Shown here one piece after another: positions 55,224-64,000 of a DNA stretch of 64,000 nt. This DNA comes from Zea mays (taxonomy: Eukaryota; Streptophyta; Magnoliopsida; Poales; Poaceae). The notes under the pieces were generated by a model. It did no database searches, was not told the DNA's origin, and saw nothing but the letters and a program-made list of their open reading frames with translations. The translations under genes were made by a program, and so were the position numbers. The first letter of the stretch is position 1. The number at the start of each line of letters is the position of its first letter. The stretch is from assembly GCF_902167145.1 (NCBI RefSeq), contig NC_050102.1:8804850-8868849 (forward strand), read 5' to 3'.

Positions 55224-55442
55224 CTCCCTTGCGTTCATAAATATGACACCGTTGTTTTTTTTAAAAAAAACTTTGACTTTTTGAAAAATTAATGAGTTAA
55301 TAATTATTTTTTGTGATTTGTTTTGTCGTAGATTTGTGTTTAACTTAAAATTTTACATTTTTAAATAAATATTTTGAATAAGAGGAGTGATTAAAGTTTT
55401 TTTGATAAAAATAAACGGTGTCATATTTATGAACGGAGATGG
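55224..55442. mobile_element. Stowaway-like MITE
   Basis: 219 bp between TA dinucleotides. Terminal repeats CTCCCTTGCGTTCATAAATA and TATTTATGAACGGAGATGG are inverted matches extending through 'tgacaccgtt' / 'aacggtgtca'. It lies upstream of the HSP20-like gene. Confidence 0.7.
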
Positions 55443-55842
55443 TATGTTTTAAAATTAGTTCACATTTATTTTTCTGATTAATATCTAACAGTAATGCTAT
55501 TTTATAGGAGACGGGTGAAAAACGCCCTGAATCCTAATCCCTATCTAGAGGCCCCACGGTTTCCCGCACAACAGAGCGCTTCCAATTCTTTTTCTTCCCT
55601 CCGGTCGTCTTCTCCCTCCCCTGCCCCAATTCCCCAACACAGCGCAAGGGCCAGACGCCCAGAACCAGACGAGCACGGACGGACCTCCGCAGGCCGCATC
55701 CCTCCACGTGCACGAGTTCCGAGGCGCCCCTTCGATCCGCCCGGCCCGGCCCTCTCCACCGCGCGCGCGCGTCCGTCGCTAGCGTTTGGCCGTCTCCCTC
55801 TTGAGCCCCGAGTACCCCCACGACGCGGCAAGGAACCTCGCC

Positions 55843-56352
55843 ATGAGGGTCCACCCGGCTCCGCGGAAGCGCACCATCGCCGTGCAGCGCTGCGCCACGG
55901 CGGCGGCGGCGGCGGCGGCGGGCGCACTCGGCGGGAAGAAGCTGCGCCGCCTGCCGCACATCTTCGCCAAGGTGCTGGAGCTCCCCTTCGCGGCCGACGC
56001 GGACGTGTCCGTCGAGGAGGACGCGGCGGCGCTGCGGTTCGTCGCCGCGGCCGTCGACGGGGTCTCCCCCGATGGCGCCCGCGCTCACGCCGTCGAGATC
56101 CACCCGGGGGTCACCAAGGTCGTCGTCCGGGGCCTCTCCCCCGCCGACGGCGGCGGCGGGGTCGACGACGATGGGGCCGCCGCTTTCGAGCTCGACCGCT
56201 GGCGCTTCCGCCTCCCGCCCTGCACGCGCCCTGCCATGGCCACGGCCACCTACTCCCAGGGCGAGCTCGTCGTCACTGTCCCCAAGGGCGCCGGCCCCGA
56301 CGACGCGGCCGCTGTCCTCGGTGGCACGGAGCGCGTCCTCGTGCTTGTATAG
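55843..56352 (+). CDS. HSP20-like (alpha-crystallin-type) protein, single exon
   Basis: 169 residues, ATG at 55843 (MRVHPAPRKRTIAVQRC). An earlier in-frame TTG is not a likely start. A run of eight or nine Ala (GCG microsatellite, about 55899-55921) precedes GKKLRRLPHIFAKVLELPFA, the opening of the domain. Then come HAVEIHPGVTKVVVRGLSP, FELDRWRFRLPPCTRPAMAT and YSQGELVVTVPKG. The beta-strand spacing and 'GELVVTVPKG' (cf. the G-x-L-x-V-x-x-P of small heat-shock proteins) support an HSP20-like fold of the plant group whose function is unknown. It lacks the C-terminal I-x-I/V motif in the usual place, so oligomerisation as a classic sHSP is doubtful. High GC3 is typical of grass single-exon genes. 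Confidence 0.75.
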   Translation: MRVHPAPRKRTIAVQRCATAAAAAAAGALGGKKLRRLPHIFAKVLELPFAADADVSVEEDAAALRFVAAAVDGVSPDGARAHAVEIHPGVTKVVVRGLSPADGGGGVDDDGAAAFELDRWRFRLPPCTRPAMATATYSQGELVVTVPKGAGPDDAAAVLGGTERVLVLV

Positions 56353-57403
56353 TATATCTACATGTCCCGTCCATGACTCATCTCCACTGCTTTGCTGATT
56401 CGCCTGTTTCTATTCCTACTACTATACTAATACCAAATATTTATTTATATGACGCGCGAGATGATGATAAACGATGCACTTAGAGTAGTAGTAATAATAA
56501 TAATGCCTGTGGATCCGCCCTTGCTGCTAATTCTCTGAGCGTGTGCACTTGGTCAGGAGTTTCTTCCACCCAGCTTCAATACAACACCTTTGGCAAGCAG
56601 TTCATCTGTTTGTGAACCATGCATGTACATCATCACCTGCCGTGCTGAATGGATGGACATGATTGTGTTGTGATTTGGAGGTCAATCAAATTTTGTTTTT
56701 TGTTATCATCCCGTTGTCTGTGTCTCAAGCCTGGGCACTTAGGTCACAATCTTGATGTGTATTTATCTATATTCTCGTCAATTTCTCTTTTGTAATAATG
56801 CCTGTCAGTCAATCACCAATCCCACCCGAAGAACACATCTAGGAGTAGAGTTTGTTTTGCACGCACCATAACAGAAAAAACAAATATTCTTTTAGGCTCC
56901 ATACAATAATTGCATCCTCAGGGGGGTGGGGGATGCCATGGAGAGCGCATCCAATCAAAATGTTTGAGCATCGTATATTGGTCTACATTTCCTTGTCAAC
57001 TTTATTATCCTAGTTCATATCTACTTGCCTTTTTATCACATATCTTTTGCTTTCCAAAGATGCCCCCCAGCTTGCTTGCCAAACTAGCTAACTTCTCCTC
57101 CTCCTCCTGGTGAATCCCTTTCGTTTAGGTGATTGGAGGAGCCTTGGAGAAGGATTCCTGAACGAGAAGGTGATTGGAGGATTATTTTCTCTTTTTTCTG
57201 GGTAAAAAGTAGCTAGGCATTCTGGTGCTCCAAAATATTAGGTCTTTAAAAAAAACTGGTTAAAAGTAACCGCTAACTAGGCTGTGATGCTCCTACGTCG
57301 CTGGCACTTTGCAGCTGCTAAAGCATTTGCAAAGAAGATACACGCATCGCCCTTCTCCTTTTCTCTCTCCTATGTAGAAACATTTGGAGGTGGGGGGAGG
57401 ACG
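56353..57403. other. HSP20-like gene 3' region and intergenic DNA
   Basis: Trailer with 'aataataataat' near 56490, then AT-rich DNA without a supported gene. A short direct repeat 'gtgattggagga' occurs near 57130 and 57171. Confidence 0.4.
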
Positions 57404-57590
57404 AATTTTTTGCATTTTCTCGGAAAAAAATCACGTTTGGACACTAGAAAATTTTAATGTCATTTTTGGACCGTTTGCTCGGCGGCATAGACTATGACGC
57501 CGAGTTACGTGCTGCGCTGGCACAAACGGACGTCGTGACACCGAGCTCGGCGCCATAGATCTTGATGCCGAGCTCAATTGTGTACACAAA

Positions 57591-57663
57591 GCCCGTCTAG
57601 CTCAGTCGGTAGAGCGCAAGGCTCTTAACCTTGTGGTCGTGGGTTCGAGCCCCACGGTGGGCG
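57591..57663 (+). tRNA. tRNA-Lys (anticodon CTT)
   Basis: 73 nt with a complete cloverleaf. The acceptor stem is GCCCGTC/GGTGGGC (with G-U pairs), the D stem GCTC/GAGC, the anticodon stem CAAGG/CCTTG with loop CTCTTAA (anticodon CTT), and the T stem GTGGG/CCCAC with loop TTCGAGC. The A box (TAGCTCAGTCGG) and B box (GGTTCGAGCCC) are intact, and TTTT follows immediately as a Pol III terminator. No intron. It lies inside the left arm of element E, so its expression and its origin by capture are both worth testing. Confidence 0.9.
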
Positions 57664-57900
57664 TTTTAATACTTTTTGTTTTTGTCTTTGTCACTAATTT
57701 ATTTATTTTTGTCCAGATTTTTCGTTTATGTCGCTGATTTGTCCGTCCATATTTATTTCTTATGCAGATTTTTTGTTTTTGTGACTGATTTGTTTATTCG
57801 TCCAGTTTTTTTTTATCCGGCGAGCACAGCAGCTGTGTGCCACAGTGGCCGCAAACCGTCAACTTCCCCCTTGTTTGCTCAGCTAACCACAATAAAAATC
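57664..57900 (-). repeat. Inverted copy of the ~303-bp unit (left arm of E)
   Basis: 'tttttgtgactgatttgtttattcgtcca', 'atccggcgagcacagcagctgtg' and 'aaccgtcaacttcccccttgtttgctcagct' are the reverse complement of the central part of the units at 58413-59933 (phrases given only in part). It is shorter and diverged. Confidence 0.7.
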
Positions 57901-58412
57901 AAATGAGAACACTCTTACTTCAATCATGACCAAATAAAAATATTATATTTTCATTGAGTTCTTTTGAACATAAATTCTAAATACATAATAACATATTCCC
58001 AGTAAAAAGAAGCACACATATTTATCTTTTTTTTCTCTGCACTAGATAAAAGTATACTAGTATACTCTATTATATACTTGTCTCATGGATGATATATTTT
58101 AGAATTTACTGCATAAATTACTCCACTAGTTGATACCTAATTCCATTCCCTCTATTTACCATGACGTTTTTCAAACAAATTTAAGTTTTTCAAGTGAACA
58201 AAATACTTTGTGAGCTTGTGTCTATGCGTAGGGGTACAGTCCCTCACTTTTATATTTAATTTACATAATACTAAACTAAACAGTATAGTTAATCCGCGGA
58301 TTTAATTAACCTTTCCATTCAATGCTGAGTTCCCATCAAGGGAACGATGCATAGATCTAACCATGCTATTAGTTTGTATAACCATGCTATTAGTTTGTAG
58401 GTCACTTTTTGA

Positions 58413-59933
58413 GTGACAAAGAGAAACATAATTGTTATTCCTATGCCGATCTTCAAATTGCATTTCCAAAAGAAGTTTTAAACATTATAGTCCATTTGTG
58501 GTTCAGTTTAATTTTTTTAGGTGTAGGCTAGCTGAGCAAATAAGGGGGAAGTTGACGGCTCGCGGCCACTGTGGCACACAGCCGCTGTGCTCGCCGGATA
58601 AAAAAAAAATATCTGGACGAATAAACAAATCAGTCACAAAAACAAAAAAAATCTGGATGAGAAATAAATCTGGATGACAACGACATAAACGAAAAATCTG
58701 GAAAAAAACAAATCAGTGACAAAGGGAAACATAATTGTTATTCCTATGCTAATCTTCAAATTGCATTTTCAAAAGAAGTTTAAAACATTATAGTCCATTT
58801 GCGGTTCAGTTTGATTTTCCTAGGTGTAGGCTAGCTGAGCAAATAAGGGGGGAAGTTGACGGCTCGCGGCCACTGTGGCACACAGCCGCTGTGCTCGCCG
58901 GATAAACAAAAAAAAAAATATCTGGACGAATAAACAAATCAGTCACAAAAACAAAAAAAATCTGGATGAGAAATAAATCTGGACGACAACGACATAAACG
59001 AAAAATCTGGAAAAAAACAAATCAGTGACAAAGGGAAACATAATTGTTATTCCTATGCTAATCTTCAAATTGCATTTCCAAAAGAAGTTTAAAACATTAT
59101 AGTCCATTTGCGGTTCAGTTTGATTTTCCTAGGTGTAGGTTAGCTGAGCAAATAAGGGGGGAAGTTGACGGCTCGCGGCCACTGTGGCACACAGCCGCTG
59201 TGCTCGCCGGATAAACAAAAAAAATCTGACGAATAAACAAATCAGTCACAAAAACAAAAAAATCTGGATGAGAAATAAATCTGGACGACAACGACATAAA
59301 TGAAAAATCTGGAAAAAAACAAATCAGTGACAAAGAGAAACATAATTGTTATTCCTATGCTAATCTTCAAATTGCATTTCCAAAAGAAGTTTAAAATATT
59401 ATAGTCCATTTGCGGTTCAGTTTGATTTTCCTAGGTGTAGGTTAGCTGAGCAAATAAGGGGGGAAGTTGATGGCTCGCGGCCACTGTGGCACATAGCCGC
59501 TGTGCTCGCCGGATAAAAAAAAATATCTGGACGAATAAACAAATCAGTCACAAAAACAAAAAAATCTGGATGAGAAATAAATCTGGACGACAACGACATA
59601 AACGAAAAATCTGAAAAAAACAAATCAGTGACAAAGAGAAATATAATTGTTATTCCTATGCTAATCTTCAAATTGCATTTCCAAAAGAAGTTTAAAACAT
59701 TATAGTCCATTTGCGGTTCAGTTTGATTTTCCTAGGTGTAGGTTTGCTGAGCAAATAAGGGGGGAAGTTGATGGCTCGCGGCCGCTGTGGCACACAGCTG
59801 CTGTGCTCGCTGGATAAACAAAAAAAATATCTGGACGAATAAACAAATCAGTCATAAAAACAAAAAAAAACTGGATGAGAAATAAATCTGGACGACAACG
59901 ACATAAACGAAAAATCTGAAAAAAAACAAATCA
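58413..59933 (+). repeat. Five tandem copies of a ~303-bp unit
   Basis: Units start at 58413, 58716, 59025, 59327 and 59628 (lengths 301-309), each from 'gtgacaaag.gaaacataattg' to 'acgaaaaatctg..aaacaaatca'. They differ mainly in A-run lengths and a few substitutions. Each includes 'gcggccactgtggcacacag' and 'gctgtgctcgccggata'. Frames open on the minus strand inside the units are by-products of repetition. Confidence 0.85.
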
Positions 59934-59960
59934 GTGATAAAGACAAAAAAAATATTAAAA

Positions 59961-60034
59961 CACCCACCCATAGGGCTCAAACCCACAACCACAAGGTTAA
60001 TAGCTTTACGCTTTACCAACTAAACTAGACAAGC
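59961..60034 (-). pseudogene. tRNA-Lys pseudogene (right arm of E)
   Basis: Reverse complement of the tRNA-bearing arm. It aligns end to end with 57591-57663 but is decayed: GCTTGTCTAGTTTAGTTGG, anticodon loop CTATTAA (ATT instead of CTT), and T arm GTGGGTTTGAGCCCTAT with a broken 3' side. A and B boxes are changed, so it is probably silent. Confidence 0.75.
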
Positions 60035-60219
60035 TTTGTGTACACAATTGAGCTCGGCGCCAAGATTTATGGCGCCGAGCTCGGTGCTACGGCGCAGTAC
60101 GTACCTCGGCGCCATAAGCTACGTCACCGAGCAAAAAATCCAAAAATAACATTAAAATTTTCTAAGGTCTAAACGTGATTTTTTTTCTCGAGAAAGGCTC
60201 AAAATACACAAAAAAAAAA

Positions 60220-61287
60220 GCGGGGGGTGGGGGGGGGGGGTTTCACCTACAACTTTTCGACTTTTGGTGCGAGACGACGACGACGAGATGCCTTGCAGTT
60301 GCGTCTGCGTTGCACAACCGAAAGGCGAGAGGATGTCACGTCATCTCATGTCATGTCATATTGTCATCCATTCTTGTTTGTTTCTTTCACCGTGAGGACA
60401 TGGTCTGAGGACCCGGAATGGTGCTGGGGTCGGGCACGGACCATGGAGAAAATACGTCAAATTTTTTTTGTGGCCCGATTTGAACCAGTCCCAGCCTGGG
60501 GTACGGTAGATCTAATCACGTGAAACAGTGAAGTCATCTATTTACTCTAGACAACACTTGATGATGGTATAAGGGTAAAACGACATGACGTGTCATATTT
60601 ACTCTACAGCTCATTATTTTTTGTAATTGAAAAGGCACATTTTTACCGTCGTGTGTCATGCACAAAACCCGTATGTTTGTTTTTCTCCCACACCACGTTT
60701 CACCTACCAATCAGACGTAAGCATTGTATCTTGGATGCGCAATCAATCATGTTTCATCTAGCAACCAGATAAGATAAGCCTTATCTCTTGAATGTGCAAC
60801 CAACTACACAAACCATGAGTACCCGAGAAGTGTGTATATCTGTTTTTTTTATCAACCATGTCTCCTCTAACAACCAGATAAGATAAACCCTCATGTGTTG
60901 TATGCGCAACCGACCCTACAACCATCACGAGCGCTTATATTAACTCCCAACTTTATATCTATATCCCCGCCTCTGTCTCCCTCAGCCAGATTCTTTCGCG
61001 GAGGACATCGGCCTATCGTGCTTCCCTCTGAGTCGCTAACTGACGTCGTCACATCCCACCCACGACACACCTTTCCCATCGTCGGTAAGCGTCTTGAACC
61101 GTTGTCGCGACTCTCTGTCGCCATGTGCCCGTGCAGGCAGCGGGACAAGAAAGAACAACCGAGGAAATGAAGGAGGACATGCGCCAAATGAGAGGAGGAG
61201 GCGCGCCGCCGACGATGTGTGGCTAAAAAAAATCAAACGAAGTATGAATTAGGACAGAGGGAGTAACTAGTAGTAGTAGCAACAAAT
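60220..61287. other. Intergenic DNA, no gene supported
   Basis: A G-rich run occurs at 60220-60240. A degenerate repeat with 'caaccagataagataa' occurs near 60762 and 60871, within 60699-60912. A promoter-like C-rich segment lies at 60950-61210, but no coding domain is seen. 'ggacagagggagta' near 61251-61264 is a Stowaway-type end without a partner. Confidence 0.4.
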
Positions 61288-61519
61288 ACTCTATTTGTTC
61301 CAATTTATAATTTATCTAACCTTTTTACACTAAATTTGACAGAGTCATCTTGTTCAAAAAAATCATAATTATTAATATTTTTACTGTGACAACGTTTAGC
61401 GTTTAATATACTTTATATATGGATTTGGTTTTTTTATTTTCCCAAATAAATAAATAAGACGAAATGATCAAGCTTGCTAAAAAAAGTCAAACCAATCATA
61501 AATTGAGACGGGGAGGGTA
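61288..61519. mobile_element. Stowaway-like MITE
   Basis: Begins TACTCTATTTGTTCCAATTT and ends AATTGAGACGGGGAGGGTA. The imperfect inverted ends and TA borders fit Stowaway. Confidence 0.55.
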
Positions 61520-61792
61520 GAAAATAATCTGATTTACCTCTTCAACTATTGCGACCATCAGGTTTTCCTTATTAAACTATAAAACTAGCTTTTATCACCC
61601 TTGCACTTTAAAACTCGGCTTTTTTCACGTCGGGGTGATTTTGATGATGTGACGCCGCGTCACAAGTCTGTGTCCAACAGTTTAAACATCTTATCTCTCA
61701 TATTATATTCTATTTTAAACTTCACTGTATAAATAGTACATTTATTTACAGTATAATGTACCGTATAAAATCATATTCTGCGTAACTATAAA

Positions 61793-61927
61793 GGCTTGTT
61801 CGGTTAGCTCTCAATCCATGTGGATTGAGTGGGATTGGATGTGTTTGAATCCCAAGTAAGTCAAACTTCTTCTCAATTTTTTTCAATCTCATCCAATCCA
61901 TGTGTGTTGGGAATAACCGAACAAGCC
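61793..61927. mobile_element. MITE with GGCTTGTTCGGTTA terminal repeats
   Basis: 135 bp with perfect 14-bp inverted ends (GGCTTGTTCGGTTA...TAACCGAACAAGCC). Inside, 'ccatgtggattgagtgggattgg' and 'ccaatccatgtgtg' also pair, so the element can form a hairpin. It is typical of abundant grass MITEs. Confidence 0.65.
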
Positions 61928-62568
61928 CTAAGATGTAGGACAAAATCCAGCAGTGAAAGATGTAGGACATCAGATAAAGTCAAAATACAGATCAGAATCT
62001 TCCTGTTCAAATTAGTTACTACCCACGCCGTAGACGCTGAAGAGAATCGGAATTACCTGGATTACAGTGTCTGATTCCTACACCGGGTGAAGTTCAAGCA
62101 TTTCATTTTTACCGTCGTGTTGCTTTCTGAGTCCCGTAGGAATCGTTGCTAGGCCGTGTTTGAATTACAGTCTGATTAAGGTTACCATGATTTAGCTAGT
62201 CTATACAACTTCTTGTAGTCATTTTTACCCTGGTTTTCTTGCACACATGTTCTGATGTACGCCGGTACGAGCCTGCCAACTCAACAGTGCAAGGCTCGGC
62301 CACTAGGGGACATGAATCAAAGAGAGCAGGTCGTTCATGATGCCACGAAGCATGTGTTGGGTGGGGCTGTGGGGGGTGATGACCTGTGAGGAGCTAAAGC
62401 AACTTTGCAATATATTGTTAGCATATTTATGAACAGAATCATGTCGATGGGAAGAAGATTGTAAGGCCAGACAATTCATATAAGCACAACCATGCTTATG
62501 TATAAGATTTTTAGAGATGTCTCCAGCAAAACAAAGGGAGCCAACCAACTCGTACTAAGGACTAACAT
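61928..62568. other. Intergenic DNA, nothing recognised
   Basis: No gene, RNA or clear repeat is seen. The open frames here are short and lack domains. Confidence 0.4.
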
Positions 62569-62791
62569 GCTGTTTGATTCACGAAATGTAACGTAAATGA
62601 TAGTAATAATAATAATAATTCACATTCGGATACTAGCCGTAATAAGTTTGAATAGACTTATATTACTTTCACTTTCTAGTGTGGTATCTAATTACGTTGG
62701 ACTTACACAAATATGATTACGCTGGACTTACACAAATATGATTTATCGTTATCAGATACACATTATATTATAAATATATGAATCAAACAGC
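62569..62791. mobile_element. MITE with GCTGTTTGATTCA terminal repeats
   Basis: 223 bp with perfect 13-bp inverted ends (GCTGTTTGATTCA...TGAATCAAACAGC) and ACAT on both sides (62565-62568, 62792-62795). It contains an internal 23-bp direct repeat around 'acttacacaaatatgatt'. The superfamily is not certain. Confidence 0.6.
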
Positions 62792-62900
62792 ACATAAGTA
62801 GTGATCATATGACCATGAGATCAGGAACGACAATCGTCATCAGCAAAGCACCTGCATTATCATCTTTCATAGACATGTAAATGAGCATAATAGAACTTAT

Positions 62901-63258
62901 AGGGTGTTTGGAAACAAAGTAATTTTAGAGTGTTGCAGAATACCATAGTATTTTTTTTGTCAAGAGGTGTTTAACTGTAAAAAACTTTGTTTTGAATACT
63001 ATGGTTTTGTAGATACTATAATGTTTTTAGATTATTTGAAACTCCCCTCTATCCCAAAGCTTTTTTTTTAATAACTAGCCTTCTACATGTATACTAAATA
63101 CCATGGTTTGAGATACTCTGTCTCCAAACACATATTGCTAAAAATAATATAAAAAAATACTACAGTTGTGTTTTAAAACCGTTGTATTCTAAAACCATTA
63201 AAACCGAGTATTCTAAAACCACAGTTTTAAAATAATTTACTTCCAAACACACACCCTA
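62901..63258. mobile_element. MITE with AGGGTGTTTGGAA-type ends
   Basis: About 358 bp. Ends AGGGTGTTTGGAAACAAAG and TTCCAAACACACACCCT are inverted with a small gap. The AT-rich interior has short inverted phrases ('atactatggttttg' / 'aaaaccac'). It resembles common grass PIF/hAT-type MITEs. Confidence 0.55.
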
Positions 63259-63876
63259 GCATCAAGGACATTCCATTAGCAAAACAACAAAAGCTACATC
63301 AAGGACATCCAAGCATGCATGCATGATTTATCTGCTAGCATGCCGGGCTCTTGACACTACACTGGTACCAAATCGGCCAGGCAGGGGCATGTGACCACTA
63401 CAGCCCCACATCATTATTATGATCTAAAATGACCATCACATTCCAGTTCACTGGCAAACCCTTCACGCCTTGGACGGACATAAGACAGGCAAAACAAACA
63501 AACAATGAGCATGCACAATCAAATCTCAAGAAACGAGGCACCGAGACCATCCATCCCACACACATCAACACCAAACAAGTAAACTATAAAAAAAAACACT
63601 TCTAATTAAGTCCACGGTACATCCGGTAGACCGGTACTTCAGGATTACATGCTGGTTTCTTCTTTTTTTTTCGTTTTTCAAAAGTTCTGAACAGAATTAC
63701 ATAAGGCTGCGACGACAGTCTCGCTGATACCATACATAATTTACATCCAGGTTCCTTAGTAGTAGTAAAAAAAATTACGGTAGCGGACTAAGATGAGACG
63801 AGGAGCTAAAGACAACACATCTAGTAGTAGCGGTGGTAAGGACATGGAAGATGGGGTACCCAACCTACCGTTGTAG
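63259..63876 (-). other. Probable 3' UTR and flank of the minus-strand gene at the window edge
   Basis: Lies directly downstream of the stop at 63877-63879. It has no gene of its own. T- and A-runs near 63580-63680 may include the polyadenylation region. Confidence 0.35.
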
Positions 63877-63999
63877 TCAGTCGCTACAAAACAGGGCCAT
63901 TGAGCGGGGTTTCGAGTCGTTGGCATCATCAGTTGTTGTCATGTCATTCATCAGCGACTTCTTCGTTTCCTGACTGAACCTACCGGTAGTAAGCCTGGT
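63877..63999 (-). CDS. C-terminus of a minus-strand gene, cut by the window edge
   Basis: Forty codons plus TGA (63877-63879), too short to stand out as an open frame. The minus strand reads TRLTTGRFSQETKKSLMNDM then TTTDDANDSKPRSMALFCSD and stop. The hydrophilic, Lys/Asp-rich composition looks like a real protein tail, and about 600 bp of non-coding trailer follows. I do not recognise the family. It may be part of the last exon only. Confidence 0.4.
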   Translation of the reverse strand, partial: TRLTTGRFSQETKKSLMNDMTTTDDANDSKPRSMALFCSD

Positions 64000-64000
64000 G

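Larger units (their letters stand above)
57404..60219. mobile_element. Element E: long inverted-repeat element with a tRNA-Lys in its arm
   Basis: Left and right arms are inverted matches. They share 'aaaaaatcacgttt', 'agaaaattttaatgt', 'atttttgga', the module GCGCCATAGATCTTGGCGC (one base altered on the left), 'gagctcaattgtgtacacaaag', a tRNA-Lys sequence, and then part of a 303-bp unit. The arms span roughly 57410-57890 and 59730-60200. The arm layout (poly-T/GCA start, GGAC, then GGCGCC hairpins) parallels element D, so both probably belong to one family. No protein gene is visible. The outer limits and TSD are not resolved; coordinates are approximate. Confidence 0.6.

Noticed and set aside
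55494..56483. 329-codon frame overlapping the HSP20-like gene
   Set aside because: Arg/Pro/Gly-rich low-complexity translation in another frame of a GC-rich gene; the HSP20-like frame has the recognisable domain.
59115..59710. Minus-strand open frames in the 303-bp units
   Set aside because: The same frame recurs in each tandem copy, is Phe/Leu/Ser-rich and has no start context or domain; a by-product of the repeat.

Overview
This window looks like maize (Zea mays) or a very close relative. The evidence is the retroelement families (two Sirevirus copia elements resembling the maize families Opie and Ji, and a GC-rich Tat-lineage gypsy element), maize-type Helitron ends, many grass MITEs and GC-rich grass coding exons. 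Family names are from memory of those sequences and are tentative; element boundaries come from target-site duplications (TSDs) and terminal motifs read directly here.

Region 1 (1-38450) is a transposon nest. A partial gypsy LTR (1-803) abuts a Stowaway-like MITE. A Helitron then runs from TCTCTACTAC at 1109 to CTAG at 38316, inserted between A and T in an AT-rich MITE-like sequence. It carries exon-like fragments of several host genes (SANT/Myb-like, a frameshifted DUF2828 segment, Ser-rich exons). A minus-strand Sirevirus A (9146-37430, TSD GTTTT) sits inside the Helitron. Gypsy B (15329-34153, TSD AATAG) sits inside the gag of A. Sirevirus C (20109-28978, TSD GTAGG) sits inside the pol of B. 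All three TSDs match exactly, so insertion order is certain: Helitron, then A, then B, then C. B has lost its reverse transcriptase, and C has a broken pol although its LTRs differ at only about three positions.

Region 2 (38450-56500) holds the host genes. A two-exon plus-strand gene encodes a 140-residue protein ending in a CaaX-like box (39475-41438). A nine-exon gene encodes a folate-biopterin transporter of the chloroplast FBT type (47236-52714), with MITEs in intron 1 and a SINE in intron 6. A single-exon gene encodes an HSP20-like protein (55843-56352). The last bases hold the C-terminus of a minus-strand gene (63877-63999).

Region 3 is two related long terminal-inverted-repeat elements. 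Element D (44203-46909) has about 160-bp TIRs and a 9-bp TSD and carries two tail-to-tail genes that both encode GRF-type zinc fingers. Element E (about 57404-60219) shares the same GGCGCC quasi-palindrome modules in its arms. Its left arm contains an intact-looking tRNA-Lys(CTT), its right arm contains the decayed inverted counterpart, and its interior holds five tandem copies of a roughly 303-bp unit. D and E are the best candidates for something undescribed. The rest of the window is AT-rich intergenic DNA with MITEs.
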